Below, piece by piece: positions 47,801 through 59,418 of a stretch of 64,000 nt of DNA (its first letter is position 1; each line of letters starts with the position of its first letter). The notes under the pieces are model-generated. The model searched no databases and was not told the origin of the DNA. It was given only the letters and a program-made list of their open reading frames with translations. Source of the stretch: Chrysomallon squamiferum. Lineage: Eukaryota > Mollusca > Gastropoda > Neomphalida > Peltospiridae. A program made the translations under genes and the position numbers. Location of the stretch: the NCBI GenBank assembly GCA_012295275.1, contig CM022675.1, positions 10,229,182-10,293,181 of the forward strand. Reading direction: 5' to 3'.

Positions 47801-50800
47801 TGTGTGTTTCTACATATAATACGTGTGTGTGTTTCTACATATAATACGTGTGTGTGTTTCTACATATAATACCTGTGTGTGTTTCTACATATAATACCTG
47901 TGTGTGTGTTTCTACATATAATACCTGTGTGTGTGTTTCTACATATAATACGTGTGTGTGTGTTTCTACATATAATACGTGTGTGTGTTTCTACATATAA
48001 TACGTGTGTGTGTTTCTACATATAATACGTGTGTGTGTTTCTACATATAATACGTGTGTGTGTTTCTACATATAATACTGTGTGTGTGTTTCTACATATA
48101 ATACGTGTGTGTGTTTCTACACATATATATAATGTGTGTGTGTTTCTACATATAATACGTGTGTGTGTTTCTACATATAATGTGTGTGTGTGTGTGTGTG
48201 TGTTTCTACATATAATACGTGTGTGTGTGTCTACATATAATGTGTGTGTGTGTTTCTACATATAATACGTGTGTGTGTTTCTACATATAATACGTGTGTG
48301 TGTTTCTACATATAATATGTGTGTGTGTGTTTCTACATATATAATGTGTGTGTGTGTGTTTCTACATATAATAATGTGTGTGTGTGTTCTACATATAATA
48401 ATGTGTGTGTTTCTACATATAATACCTGTGTGTGTGTTTCTACATATAATACGTGTGTGTGTGTGTCTACATATAACGTGTGTGTGTGTTTCTACATATA
48501 ATACGTGTGTGTTTCTACATATAATACGTGTGTGTGTGTTTCTACATATAATGTGTGTGTTTCTACATATAATAATGTGTGTGTGTGTCTACATATAATA
48601 TGTGTGTGTGTGTTTCTACACATATAATACGTGTGTGTGTTTCTACATATAATAATGTGTGTGTTTCTACATATAATGTGTGTATAATAATGTGTGTGTG
48701 TTTCTACATATAATATGTGTGTGTGTGTTTCTACATATAATAATGTGTGTGTTTCTACATATAATACGTGTGTGTGTTTCTACATATAATATGTGTGTGT
48801 GTTTCTACATATAATGTGTGTGTGTGTTTCTACATATAATACTGTGTGTGTGTGTTTCTACATATAATAATATGTGTGTGTGTTTCTACATATAATACGT
48901 GTGTGTGTTCTACACATATAATACGTGTGTGTGTGTTTCTACATATAATACGTGTGTGTGTGTGTTTCTACATATAATACGTGTGTGTGTTTCTACATAT
49001 AATATGTGTGTGTGTTTCATACATAATGTGTGTGTGTTCTACATATAATACGTGTGTGTGTTTCTACATATAATACGTGTGTGAGTGTCTACATATAATT
49101 CGTGTGTGTGTTTCTACATATAATACGTGTGTGTGTTTCTACATATAATACGTGTGTGTGTTTCTACATATAATACGTGTGTGTGTTTCTACATATAATA
49201 CGTGTGTGTGTTTCTACATATAACGTGTGTGTGTTTCTACATATAATACCTGTGTGTGTGTTTCTACATATAATACCTGTGTGTGTGTTTCTACATATAA
49301 TACGTGTGTGTGTTTCTACATATAATAATGTGTGTGTGTGTTTCTACATATAATACGTGTGTGTGTGTTCTACATATAATACGTGTGTGTGTGTTTCTAC
49401 ATATAATACGTGTGTGTGTTTCTACATATAATACGTGTGTGTGTGTTTCTACATATAATACGTGTGTGTGTGTTTTCTACATATAATACGTGTGTGTGTT
49501 TCTACATAATGTGTGTGTGTGTTCTACATATAATACGTGTGTGTGTTTCTACATATAATACGTGTGTGTGTTTCTACATATAATACGTGTGTGTTTCTAC
49601 ATATAATAATGTGTGTGTGTTTCTACATATAATAATGTGTGTGTTTTCTACATATAATACTGTGTGTGTGTTTCTACATATAATACGTGTGTGTGTTTCT
49701 ACATATAATATGTGTGTGTGTGTGTTTCTACATATAATGTGTGTTTCTACATATAATGTGTGTGTTTCTACATATAATGTGTGTGTGTGTGTTTCTACAT
49801 ATAATACGTGTGTGTGTTTCTACATATATAACGTGTGTGTGTGTTTCTACATATAATACGTGTGTGTGTTTCTACATATAATACATGTGTGTGTTTCTAC
49901 ATATAATACGTGTGTGTGTTTCTACATATAATACGTGTGTGTGTTTCTACATATAATACGTGTGTGTGTTTCTACATATAATACGTGTGTGTGTTTCTAC
50001 ATATAATACGTGTGTGTGTGTGTGTTTCTACATATAATACGTGTGTGTGTTTCTACATATAATACGTGTGTGTGTTTCTACATATAATACGTGTGTGTGT
50101 TTCTACATATAATATGTGTGTGTGTTCTACATATAATACATGTGTGTGTGTTTCTACATATATATACATATAATGTGTGTTTCTACATATAATACGTGTG
50201 TGTGTTTCTACATATAAATACGTGTGTGTGTGTTTCTACATATAATACGTGTGTGTGTTTCTACATATAATACGTGTGTGTGTTTCTACATATATAATGT
50301 GTGTGTGTTTTCTACATATAATACGTGTGTGTGTTTCTACATATAATACGTGTGTGTGTGTGTTTCTACATATAATACGTGTGTGTGTGTTTCTACATAT
50401 AATACACATATAATACGTGTGTGTGTTTCTACATATAATATGTGTGTGTGTTTCTACATATAATATGTGTGTGTGTTTCTACATATAATACCTGTGTGTG
50501 TGTTTCTACATATAATACGTGTGTGTTTCTACATATATAACATATAATACGTGTGTGTGTGTACGTGTTCTACATATAATACGTGTGTGTTTCTACATAA
50601 TAATGTGTGTGTGTGTGTGTTTCTACATATAATACGTGTGTGTGTGTTTCTACATATAATACGTGTGTGTGTGTTTCTACATATAATACGTGTGTGTGTT
50701 TCTACATATAATACGTGTGTGTGTTTCTACATATAATACGTGTGTGTGTTTCTACATATAATACGTGTGTGTGTTTCTACATATAATACGTGTGTGTGTT

Positions 50801-51500
50801 TCTACATATAATACGTGTGTGTGTTTCTACATATAATACGTGTGTGTGTTTCTACATATAATACCTGTGTGTGTTTCTACATATAATACGTGTGTGTGTT
50901 TCTACATATAATACGTGTGTGTGTGTTTCTACATATAATACGTGTGTGTGTTTCTACATATATATAATGTGTGTGTGTGTTATAATATACATATAATACG
51001 TGTGTGTGTTTCTACATATAATACTGTGTGTGTGTTTCTACATATAATACGTGTGTGTGTTTCTACATATAATACGTGTGTGTGTTTCTACATATAATAC
51101 GTGTGTGTGTTTCTACATATAATACGTGTGTGTGTGTTTCTACATATAATACGTGTGTGTGTTTCTACATATAATACGTGTGTGTGTTTCTACATATAAT
51201 ACGTGTGTGTTTTTTTCTACATATACGTGTGTGTTTCTACATTGTGTGTTTCTACATATAATACGTGTGTTACATATGTGTGTGTGTGTTTCTACATATA
51301 ATAATATGTGTGTGTTTCTACATATAATACGTGTGTGTGTTTCTACATATAATACGTGTGTGTGTTTCTACATATAATACGTGTGTGTGTTTCTACATAT
51401 AATACGTGTGTGTGTTTCTACCTATAATACGTGTGCGTGTTTCTACATATAATTCGTGTGTGTGTCTACATATAATACGTGTGGGTGTGCATGTGTCTGT
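41870..51500. repeat. 9.6-kb satellite-like array of a 25-bp unit (~385 copies)
   Basis: The unit is TACGTGTGTGTGTTTCTACA plus TATAA. Length varies from about 19 to 31 bp through the number of GT pairs and small deletions. Recurrent variants are CCTGTG for CGTGTG, and AATGTG where the ACG is lost. Edge units are the most diverged (ACGAGTG and GACTAC at 41900-42000; CCTATAATACGTGTGCG near 51420). Nearly all of each unit alternates purine and pyrimidine. Many Cys-Val-Ser-Thr-Tyr-Asn-Thr frames arise and are closed by TATAATA stops; none is a gene. Confidence 0.98.
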
Positions 51501-52060
51501 GTGGATACAAATATATATGACAGTTCACTTATAAGTGTTTCATAATGTCATGTTAATTCAAGTATGAGAAGTATTAACAAAAACTATATTTGTTTACTAT
51601 AAGTGTAATATTAAAACAAATTGTTACCAGTTTGATTGTTTTTTGATCTGGTCATGGATCAATATATTTAGGAATTAATTTTATGTAAATTATTATTTGA
51701 TAAATATATATATATTTGGGTTTCTAATTCCGATACAGATACTAGACCAGTTATCGACATAACTCGGGACCCCAGTTTCTGCATTTTCTTGTTCTATGAC
51801 GTTTGAGCGACTATATACTCGGCGAAGTTATATCAGCGATCTGCAGTTTAAGCGATATATTTTTAAACGATTTTCTGTGATAAGAATATATAAAGAAACA
51901 AAATGTATTTTATTTAAGTATCTTCGTCTTACAAATCTGGAACGTTCGGAACTCTTGCCCAGTATATAGGTAAATATTTTCAGATAATTTACAATATGTG
52001 TCAATGTACTAAATCTTGTGTCAGTACACAAAACTCATTAACAGACTATTTTCCTTGTTG
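51501..52060. other. no gene recognised
   Basis: Unique AT-rich DNA right of the array; short chance frames only. Confidence 0.5.
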
Positions 52061-52258
52061 TGTTTGTGTTAGACACTGAAAATTTGTCTCGGTTACCATT
52101 CTCAATGATGTAGAATGACTGGCAGGGCACAAACATAGACGAATTGTTCAGTGACTTTTTGATACATGCAATTGCAGACATTTACCAAGCTATGCAAAAA
52201 TAACTAAATGTTTTTGATTCTTACTGCACAAAATGAAAACTAGCAGGATATAATAATG

Positions 52259-52331
<73 letters not shown>

Positions 52332-53260
52332 TGATGATAAAAACATATTCTTAATTTGAATGACAACCACAAAGATTACAAGGAGGTGTTTTATGTTGGA
52401 AAATCTAAGCTTGATAATGTAGAAATTATAAATATGTCAATATTATTTTTCACATATCGAATAGCTTTAGTAAGACAAGAAACGTGTTATATGCACAAGC
52501 ACAGAAGGCTATGTATTTCATCTGTGAAAAGGAAGACATCATACTATTTTCATTTACAGGCAATGAAATTATTTAACTCCATGGTTTTACCAGTTTTTCT
52601 ATCTGTTAGCAAAATTTAGGGTTTTGAAAAATTGTCATTACTGGAAAAAATAAGTAACCAGTTAATGAAATTGTTATTACCTGTAAGGAATTCTACTCCG
52701 TTGTAGTTATTAAATGGAGAATTTGGATGTTATCCAGAGTATATTACTACACAAGTAAGAATGATTATTTACTTGTAAGTTAAAATTACTAATGTAGGGA
52801 CTATTACTGTATGACGTTAACAATAATATTTGTAATCACAAATGGGTATTGCATGCTAAATCTATTCTCGATGGTATTGCTTGTATATGTATGTGGTTAT
52901 CACAGTGTGATGGTATCACTAGTGTTGTTGTGTTGAAATCATGACTAACATCAGGCTTACAGATCGGTACTTACAGCAGCGCTACTTTTTCATTAATAAG
53001 TCGTCTAAAGCTTCCAATTATAAACTATTCAAAAGTACTGTCACATTGGAGACATATTTTAACTTTATAGAGAGAAAATCCTGCAGCCTATTGTTTCCAT
53101 TAGATTTCCATTGTGTAATATCGATGACATCGAAAGATGAGTTTCATTATATATTTATATGTATGATTTTTTAAGAATAAAAGGAAAGGTTACCTACCAT
53201 TTTTCGGTCAGTGTAACCCAAGCAGTCATAATTTGTATTGATTATTTAACTATAAAAACA
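52061..53260 (+). mobile_element. second LINE relic (post-RT and C-terminal region)
   Basis: Plus-strand fragments in shifting frames. IDELFSDFLIHAIADIYQA (about 52125-52185) may be an upstream piece. After an AAT microsatellite, MKLFNSMVLPVF and, past a stop and frame change, LLEKISNQLMKLLL and LLNGEFGCYPEYI follow. The last fragment (52941-53175) has ASNYKLFKSTVTLETYF and DEFHYIFIC. This is the order seen after the RT domain of many animal LINEs (LFNSMVLPVL, EKI..FMK, GE.GCYP, DEFHYLFIC). Catalytic RT motifs are absent and several frames are broken. It is a different family from the LINE at 35.7-37.9 kb. Confidence 0.65.
52246..52342. repeat. (AAT)n microsatellite inside the LINE relic
   Basis: About 28 AAT units ending in GATGATGAT. 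Confidence 0.97.
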
Positions 53261-53775
53261 CTTTTTATTTTCTGTAATTAAATCACGAATTTGTTCAAAT
53301 CCTCTGTCTGATATATTGACATACAGCATATATTTTATTATTATGCACATTATTGTAAATTTTGTCAGTTTTGTTGGAACTGTTACAATTATGTTAACTT
53401 TTGTAGGAATGTATCCTCATATGCCGTAGTTCAATGAATTTTCTTCACTGACTGTTCACTCGCGTCTCTTCACGTAATATGTGTGTACGCGACATCTTTC
53501 ATCCGACGCAATAAATGAATGTATAAACATACAAATAAATAAACTAAAACATTTACTACGAGCTTGTTATTGTTTTGTTCGACTGACTTCATTTCCGTGT
53601 GGGTGTTATTCTATCAGCATGCGTACACGGGTATGAATTTATGTAGGCGAGTATGTCTGTGTGTCTGCCACTGAAATCAATGTTTGTGTCTCCTGTCATC
53701 TGTCTTCCAGCATGTCTTGTCAAGTCCTGTCTTTCATTTGGAGCGTCTGTTTTTACAAAACAATCTTTTTGTAGT

Positions 53776-53928
<153 letters not shown>

Positions 53929-54041
53929 TCGTTAGTCTTATTCCTATCTGTCCGTGTTTGTAGTCACCGATACACTGGTGACATCTTCGGGAGCGTGACC
54001 CCTGAATTACTGTAAACCTTTCTCTGAGTTACTGGTTCCAG

Positions 54042-54115
54042 GTAAATTCACTAGATCGGCAGCGGACACTGGACTTGTTTCTGTCAGACAGTGAAGTCAT
54101 TAACACCTATTTAAA
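54042..54115 (+). CDS. unidentified internal exon
   Basis: Acceptor ACTGGTTCCAG and donor TTAAA then GTGAGTATA. The open frame encodes VNSLDRQRTLDLFLSDSEVI and NTYLK. Composition is more balanced than the flanks. No family is recognised and no neighbouring exon was found on this strand. Confidence 0.4.
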
Positions 54116-54569
54116 GTGAGTATAAAATGAAATTTTAACACTGGATTTAATTTCTGCCAGTAACTGAAGTTTCCATTAATTAAGTTTAAAACTATTTTTA
54201 GTCATAACAGTTATAAGCTATAATCACAGTTATGGGCCTTTGTTTGTATAAAAATGTGTTCTCAAGTCAGAGAACCAATGATGACAAGACTAAAAATTAT
54301 CATCAAGCAATGAATCAGAGAAGAAATATTCAAAAACAAAAAAATAAAAATCCTACAACTTGCAGACTATCATATAAAAAAATTAGTAAAACAAACAAAA
54401 AACCGAGGAATTGAAAGAGAAACAGTATTTATTCAAGTAATAAAATACAGGAATCAATTAAATATCAAAATAAAAATATTCATGATTACTGAAGCATAGT
54501 TCTGGGAATATGTCACCTTTTTCACAAATAGAAAACCTTTATTTTCATGACTTAAACTAAGTTCACGGG

Positions 54570-55000
54570 GTGAAGATATGTGGGGTGAAGATATGTGTGC
54601 AGTTCATCAGACTTTGCAGTGCATCAGACTTTACTGGCTAGGAATGTATCACAACACAAAGATATGTGTGCAGTGCATCAGACTTTACTGGCTAGGAATG
54701 TATCACAACACAAAGATATGTGTGCAGTGCATCAGACTTTACTGGCTAGGAATGTATCACAACACAAAGATATGTGTGCAGTGCATCAGACTTTACTGGC
54801 TAGGAAATCACAACACAAAGATATGTGTGCAGTGCATCAGACTTTACTGGCTAGGAATGTATCACAACACAAAGAAATTTGTCAAAAGTTGTGAGGTGTG
54901 TCAGAAAAATGGGAAACCAAATCAAGTTATTCCCCAGTACCCCTAAAATGGGTGCCAATCAGTGGACCTGCTTTTTCAAAAGTATTAGTATATTTATTTA
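54570..55000 (+). pseudogene. retroelement integrase fragment with 54-bp internal repeats
   Basis: The conserved end reads KKFVKSCEVCQKNGKPNQ, the C-x2-C half of the integrase zinc-binding domain of LTR retrotransposons, preceded by WLGMYHNTK in place of the usual WPGM-type stretch. A 54-bp unit (18 codons, CIRLYWLGMYHNTK plus ICVQ) is repeated five times in frame upstream, one copy lacking six bases. After Val-Ile-Pro the frame shifts near 54940 and continues as PLKWVPISGPAFSKVLV before losing similarity. No catalytic core and no LTR are visible. A dead, rearranged fragment. Confidence 0.75.
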
Positions 55001-56140
55001 TACATGTGTGTGTGTTTCTATATATACATTGTGAGAATGAACTAGTAAAATGTGATGCTATACTGACAAGAAGTGTTTTATTTTGAATTATTAGAAACAT
55101 AATAAATATTTTAACATTAGTACATTGCATTAGTGGCTCAGGTTTTGTTATTTCACTGAAATATTAAATGTTATTAAAGCTTGTTGTAAACTACTGTTAG
55201 GATGAATTTTTGGAAGAGAAAACCTAAAACAATGGCTAAATAAATGATCATTACAAGCATTAACTTTTAAATTAAAATAAATAAATAAAATTGCCACTTA
55301 AGCCTGTACTTTTCACTAAGTGTATATGAATCATAACATAATCACATATTTGTCTAATTATATATATTCTAACATTAGATGGAAACTATCTTTAGAATAA
55401 ATACAAAAATTACACAATAATAACAAGATTAATATACTTCTAAACTATAAACTATTATTGTTATAATTTATTATTAATTTTGATTTGCAGGCGATAAATA
55501 ATAAAACATAAAAATAAATAAATAAAAAGTAAATAATAAAAAAAAACACAACATAAACTTTAACTTGTAAGAATGCAAAATATATATAAATATTGTGTTC
55601 CCTTTTAAGTATAAATGAATTCTTTAGCTGAACTTTATCATTTTTGTATTGTAAATATGAACTCTATCATTTTGCAAGTCTTTATAAAACACTTACTTAT
55701 TTACTGTGATCATAACTACATAAAAAGCAACACTACAGCACAAGTACAGTGACATCATAGAACTTAACTAGCTGATATGTGAAACATTTACCACCAGGTT
55801 TTCATTATTAACTCTGGTTTAACTGTAAGAAACATAAATAAACATAAAGAAAGGGAAACTACTGAAAATTTATAACAATAAATGAGTCAATGTAACAAGG
55901 TTTTTTCTTAATGATTTTATTACCCTTTTTGAAGCATCGCATTTTTCATTACTGGTTTCTGTCAACAGACAAATGTTTATCTCAGTAAAAGACCTGACAG
56001 CAGAAATGTGTGTGAAAAACATATCTTTCAAATTATATATGACTGGTAAAAGTAACAAAGAGTTTGTAGTAGCATTTGACTGAATGTAATAACATATGTG
56101 TGTGAATGACTGGTAAAAATATCAATACATCTTACTTGAA
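55001..56140. other. no gene recognised
   Basis: AT-rich DNA with stop-dense frames; may lie in the 3' flank of the minus-strand gene that follows. Confidence 0.5.
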
Positions 56141-56152
56141 ATTTTGTCTTCT

Positions 56153-57054
56153 TCACTTTCCCTGTAATGAGAAATTATTACTATAATCATCAGAGCTATC
56201 ATCTTGTGATGTAACTACATCACAAACACTGTCCTCGTATAATGAGAAATTATTACTATAATCATCAGAGCTATCATCTTGTGATGTAACTACATCACAA
56301 ACACTGTCCTTGTATAATGAGAAATTATTACTATAATCATCAGAGCTATCATCTTGTGATGTAACTACATCACAAACACTGTCCTCGTATAATGAGAAAT
56401 TATTACTATAATCATCACAGCTATCATCTTGTGATGTAACTACATCACAAACACTGTCCTCGTATAATGAGAAATTATTATTATAATCATCACAGCTATC
56501 ATCTTGTGATGTAACTACATCACAAACACTGTCCTTGTATAATGAGAAAAATTAATACTATAATCATCACAAACAGCTATCATCTTGTGATGTAACTATC
56601 ATCATGTAACTACATCACAAACACTGTCCTTGTATAATGAGAAATTATTACTATAATCATCAGAGCTATCATCTTGTGATGTAACTACATCACAAACACT
56701 GTCCTTGTATAATGAGAAATTATTACTATAATCATCAGAGCTATCATCTTGTGATGTAACTACATCACAAACACTGTCCTCGTATAATGAGAAATTATTA
56801 CTATAATCATCAGAGCTATCATCTTGTGATGTAACTACATCACAAACACTGTCCTCGTATAATGAGAAATTATTACTATAATCATCACAGCTATCATCTT
56901 GTGATGTAACTACATCACAAACACTGTCCTCGTATAATGAGAAATGATTATTATAATCATCACAGCTATCATCTTGTGATGTAACTACATCACAAACACT
57001 GTCCTTGTATGCTTGCTCCTCCTCACAAGGCTGATCTTCATCTGACCTATCAGT
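56153..57054 (-). CDS. acidic 25-residue-repeat exon of an unidentified gene
   Basis: After the acceptor AACATTTCAG the minus strand opens with TDRSDEDQPCEEEQAYK and stays open for about 300 codons through some eleven copies of a 75-bp unit encoding EDSVCDVVTSQDDSS plus DDYSNNFSLY. No codon in the unit is ATG, so start-based ORF finding misses it. Asp, Ser and Glu dominate. Phase matches the exon at 57243-57342. One unit near 56560-56610 is rearranged. At the left end the frame reaches a TGA at 56153-56155 after FSLQGK; alternatively CATTACAG may act as an acceptor for a short exon (ESEEDKIS) ending at GTAAGATG (about 56135). No family is recognised; it is probably a disordered acidic tail. 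Confidence 0.55.
56160..57010. repeat. 75-bp tandem repeat, about eleven copies
   Basis: TATAATGAGAAATTATTACT through CACAAACACTGTCCTCG, period 75 bp with a CTCG/CTTG variant and AGAGC/ACAGC alternation that run in blocks, suggesting block duplication. Confidence 0.97.
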
Positions 57055-57176
57055 CTGAAATGTTTTGTTATAGTATTGTTAAAAAATAACACAAAAACAA
57101 AACAGGATCTGACAAAACATATCTTCCATCACAACAAAGTATATGAACACTTATCTTACATAACAGCAACAAATAC

Positions 57177-57179
<3 letters not shown>

Positions 57180-57221
<42 letters not shown>
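57180..57221. repeat. (AAT)n microsatellite
   Basis: About 14 AAT units within the intron between the exons ending at 57243 and starting at 57054. Confidence 0.95.
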
Positions 57222-57225
<4 letters not shown>

Positions 57226-57242
57226 ATGTTAAATATAAATAC

Positions 57243-57342
57243 CTGAAGTGTGTCATAAATTCCAACAGTCCAGCTGTGGAAAAGGCATTTCATGAAATGA
57301 TTGATACTTTCCACTGATACAATCCACTTAACATGAGAATTG
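57243..57342 (-). CDS. internal exon of the acidic-repeat gene
   Basis: Acceptor AAGTTGTAG (exon from 57342) or TGTTAAG (from 57330), and donor CTTCAG then GTATTTATA. The frame encodes NSHVKWIVSVESINHFMKC then LFHSWTVGIYDTLQ and ends in phase 0, joining without a stop to TDRSDEDQ of the exon at 57054. A helical, Trp/Phe-containing segment of no recognised family. Confidence 0.5.
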
Positions 57343-57562
57343 CTACAACTTATTATATTATAAAATATAAAATAGAAATTATTGAGAACCTATACACACA
57401 AAGTTTAATTAATTACTGACACATGTAAGTACATAAATACAAAGAACATTAACTATACAAATTACTATGTCAAAGAATTTCAAGATTCTAACCTAAAATA
57501 AATTAGAAAAAATATATATATATAAAATAATAATAACACACATATTCCTTGTAAAAACTTGC

Positions 57563-57626
57563 CTTATGAGATACTTCATCTACAACAGATTTCATATGCA
57601 GTAGCTGTCTATCACTTTCAACATAC
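57563..57626 (-). CDS. upstream exon of the acidic-repeat gene
   Basis: Acceptor CCTCTTTTTAG and a GC-type donor (AAG then GCAAGT). The frame encodes YVESDRQLLHMKSVVDEVSH followed by Lys. With the GC donor it ends in phase 0, which suits the 57330 acceptor of the next exon. No ATG-bearing first exon was firmly placed; an ATG-led frame at about 58348-58210 (MDNISETYLWLRCSCS) is a weak candidate. Confidence 0.4.
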
Positions 57627-57639
57627 CTAAAAAGAGGAC

Positions 57640-58541
57640 AGATTTGGATACTGCAATATCAAACTAATGTTATGTAACAATTATTTCTTTTGTAATCCTT
57701 CACTTAGTAAATAATAATCTACTCTTTACTGTGGACTATACCACACCTATTGATTTATATGAAAGCATTTAGTTCTATAAAATAAATATGAATGTTGTCA
57801 ATGACGACTTACAGTAAAACCCCTAGTAAAACCCCACCTGCCCTTAAACTGTCTGCAAAACGAAGGTTAATGTTTCAAACAACAGCTTATAGTAACACCT
57901 TAAATAAAACATCCTACTGCCCTTAAATTTTGTTTTGTGATGCAAATGTCTGTGCATTTTGTAAATCCAGTCTTATTATGGTTTAGACTACAATGAATGA
58001 ATGATATTTTTGTTGTCTTTTTCTTAATTGAAATCTAACCGGGCTGATCCGCGTTGATCCAAATCTTTAAGTCTCAGGGTCTCCGAAGAAAGATGAAATG
58101 TCTTGAAATTCTTTTAAGCTGTTATTTTTATTTTATTATTATTTTTTTTTTAAAGTTCTGTGAGCCATAATCTTTTACAGATCCTCTGTATTTCCGTACC
58201 ACAATTAAAGTTTTCGAAAGGCGTTGAATATCCGGATATAATGCTTATTGTGCATGAGGGTTATTTCCCCTTGTCGTTTATTTACATTGATTTCGTCCCT
58301 GGAGCAAGAGCATCTGAGCCAAAGATAGGTTTCTGAAATATTATCCATGGTAAAGAAATAACGATATAAGCGATTATTTTTAAGAATTTATGGACGAAAA
58401 AAAATCTTCTTAGTTTATTTGAAATCCTTTCTTTTCAGAAGAAAATAAAATCTAGGTTTCACTATTCTAATGATTATTTCGTAGAATAAAACGTAAACGG
58501 TAATCCTAGAGGAAACTAGGTAAACTGTAGAATGACAGTAC

Positions 58542-58578
<37 letters not shown>

Positions 58579-59090
58579 GAGAGAGAAATGTGACGAAAAT
58601 GCATTTGTGTGTGTGTGTGTGTACAGTTAACAGTCTGTTTTGAATTTCTCACTATATCTTTTTTCAATTATATCCCCAAGAAACTTGTTTTCTTAGAAAA
58701 ACCAAACAAAATGTAACCATTTGAATGAAAAGTTTAATTCATAAGATAGCATCGTAAATATAAATTTCTTATTAGTTAATAGCAATGAAATGAATGAATG
58801 AATGAATGAATGAAGAATCTAGCATCAAGGGGGATAATTCTTATATATATATTTATTATGAAGGGCATAAATTAGCTGTTGTGAAAATATATATGTTCAA
58901 TAAATTAGTTTTCTGTTTTCAAGAGAGCTGGATTTGGCATTCTTTGCACTGATATAATAATGACTATGGTATGTACTCTCCTGTATGTGGGATGGTACAT
59001 ATCAATGATCTTTAGCTGCTAACTGAATAGTCTGTATGTTCTTATCTGCATGGATGTGTACATTTGTGTTTGTACATATAACTTCATTCA
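57640..59090. other. intergenic or intronic DNA with small microsatellites
   Basis: Contains (CA)n at 58540-58576, (GT)n at 58604-58621 and (ATGA)n at 58790-58815. No confident exon. Confidence 0.5.
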
Positions 59091-59095
59091 TAGGA

Positions 59096-59133
59096 CCAGA
59101 CAGCAGTTATATATATATATAACTGCTGTCTGG
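59096..59133. repeat. perfect 38-bp palindrome
   Basis: The arm CCAGACAGCAGTTATATAT is followed directly by its exact complement, with no spacer. The AT centre could be chance, but the 13-base non-AT arms matching perfectly is not. It may be two abutting inverted ends of a small transposon or a slippage product. Confidence 0.95.
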
Positions 59134-59159
59134 ACACTGGCTTGAAAAATAACAGACAG

Positions 59160-59222
59160 CTGGTTCAAGCCTCATCATTTGTAGCTCAATGATTTGAGTT
59201 ACTGTTCAGTGATCAAGTCTTT
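59160..59222 (+). other. tRNA-like polymerase III boxes
   Basis: GGTTCAAGCC (59162-59171) is a perfect B box. After it come TAGCTCAATGA (59182-59192, A-box-like) and GATCAAGTC (59211-59219, B-box consensus). No cloverleaf could be drawn, so this is at most a SINE fragment or decayed tRNA-like sequence. Confidence 0.25.
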
Positions 59223-59418
59223 ATGCATACTCCAACCTTGTGAAGAATACCTAAAATTTTACATTCAATAAAAAATTAACTGATTTTTTCTGATCTTGTC
59301 ATGAAACAATTTAAATCTGAGTAGTAAGAGTAAGAAATATTTCAAACCTTAAAATTGATTTTAAAAACTGTGTTGTACTTGTTTGTTTTTTGTTTTTTTT
59401 TGTCGTTGTTTTACAATA

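Noticed and set aside
42389-51377. Many short CVCVSTYNT-type ORFs in the 25-bp array, considered as a family of small cysteine-rich peptides
   Set aside because: All are the repeat unit read in different phases and stopped by TATAATA; no signal peptide, conserved boundary or variation pattern of coding DNA.
41870-51500. CRISPR-like array
   Set aside because: There are no unique spacers; the unit is continuous and degenerate, and the genome is animal.
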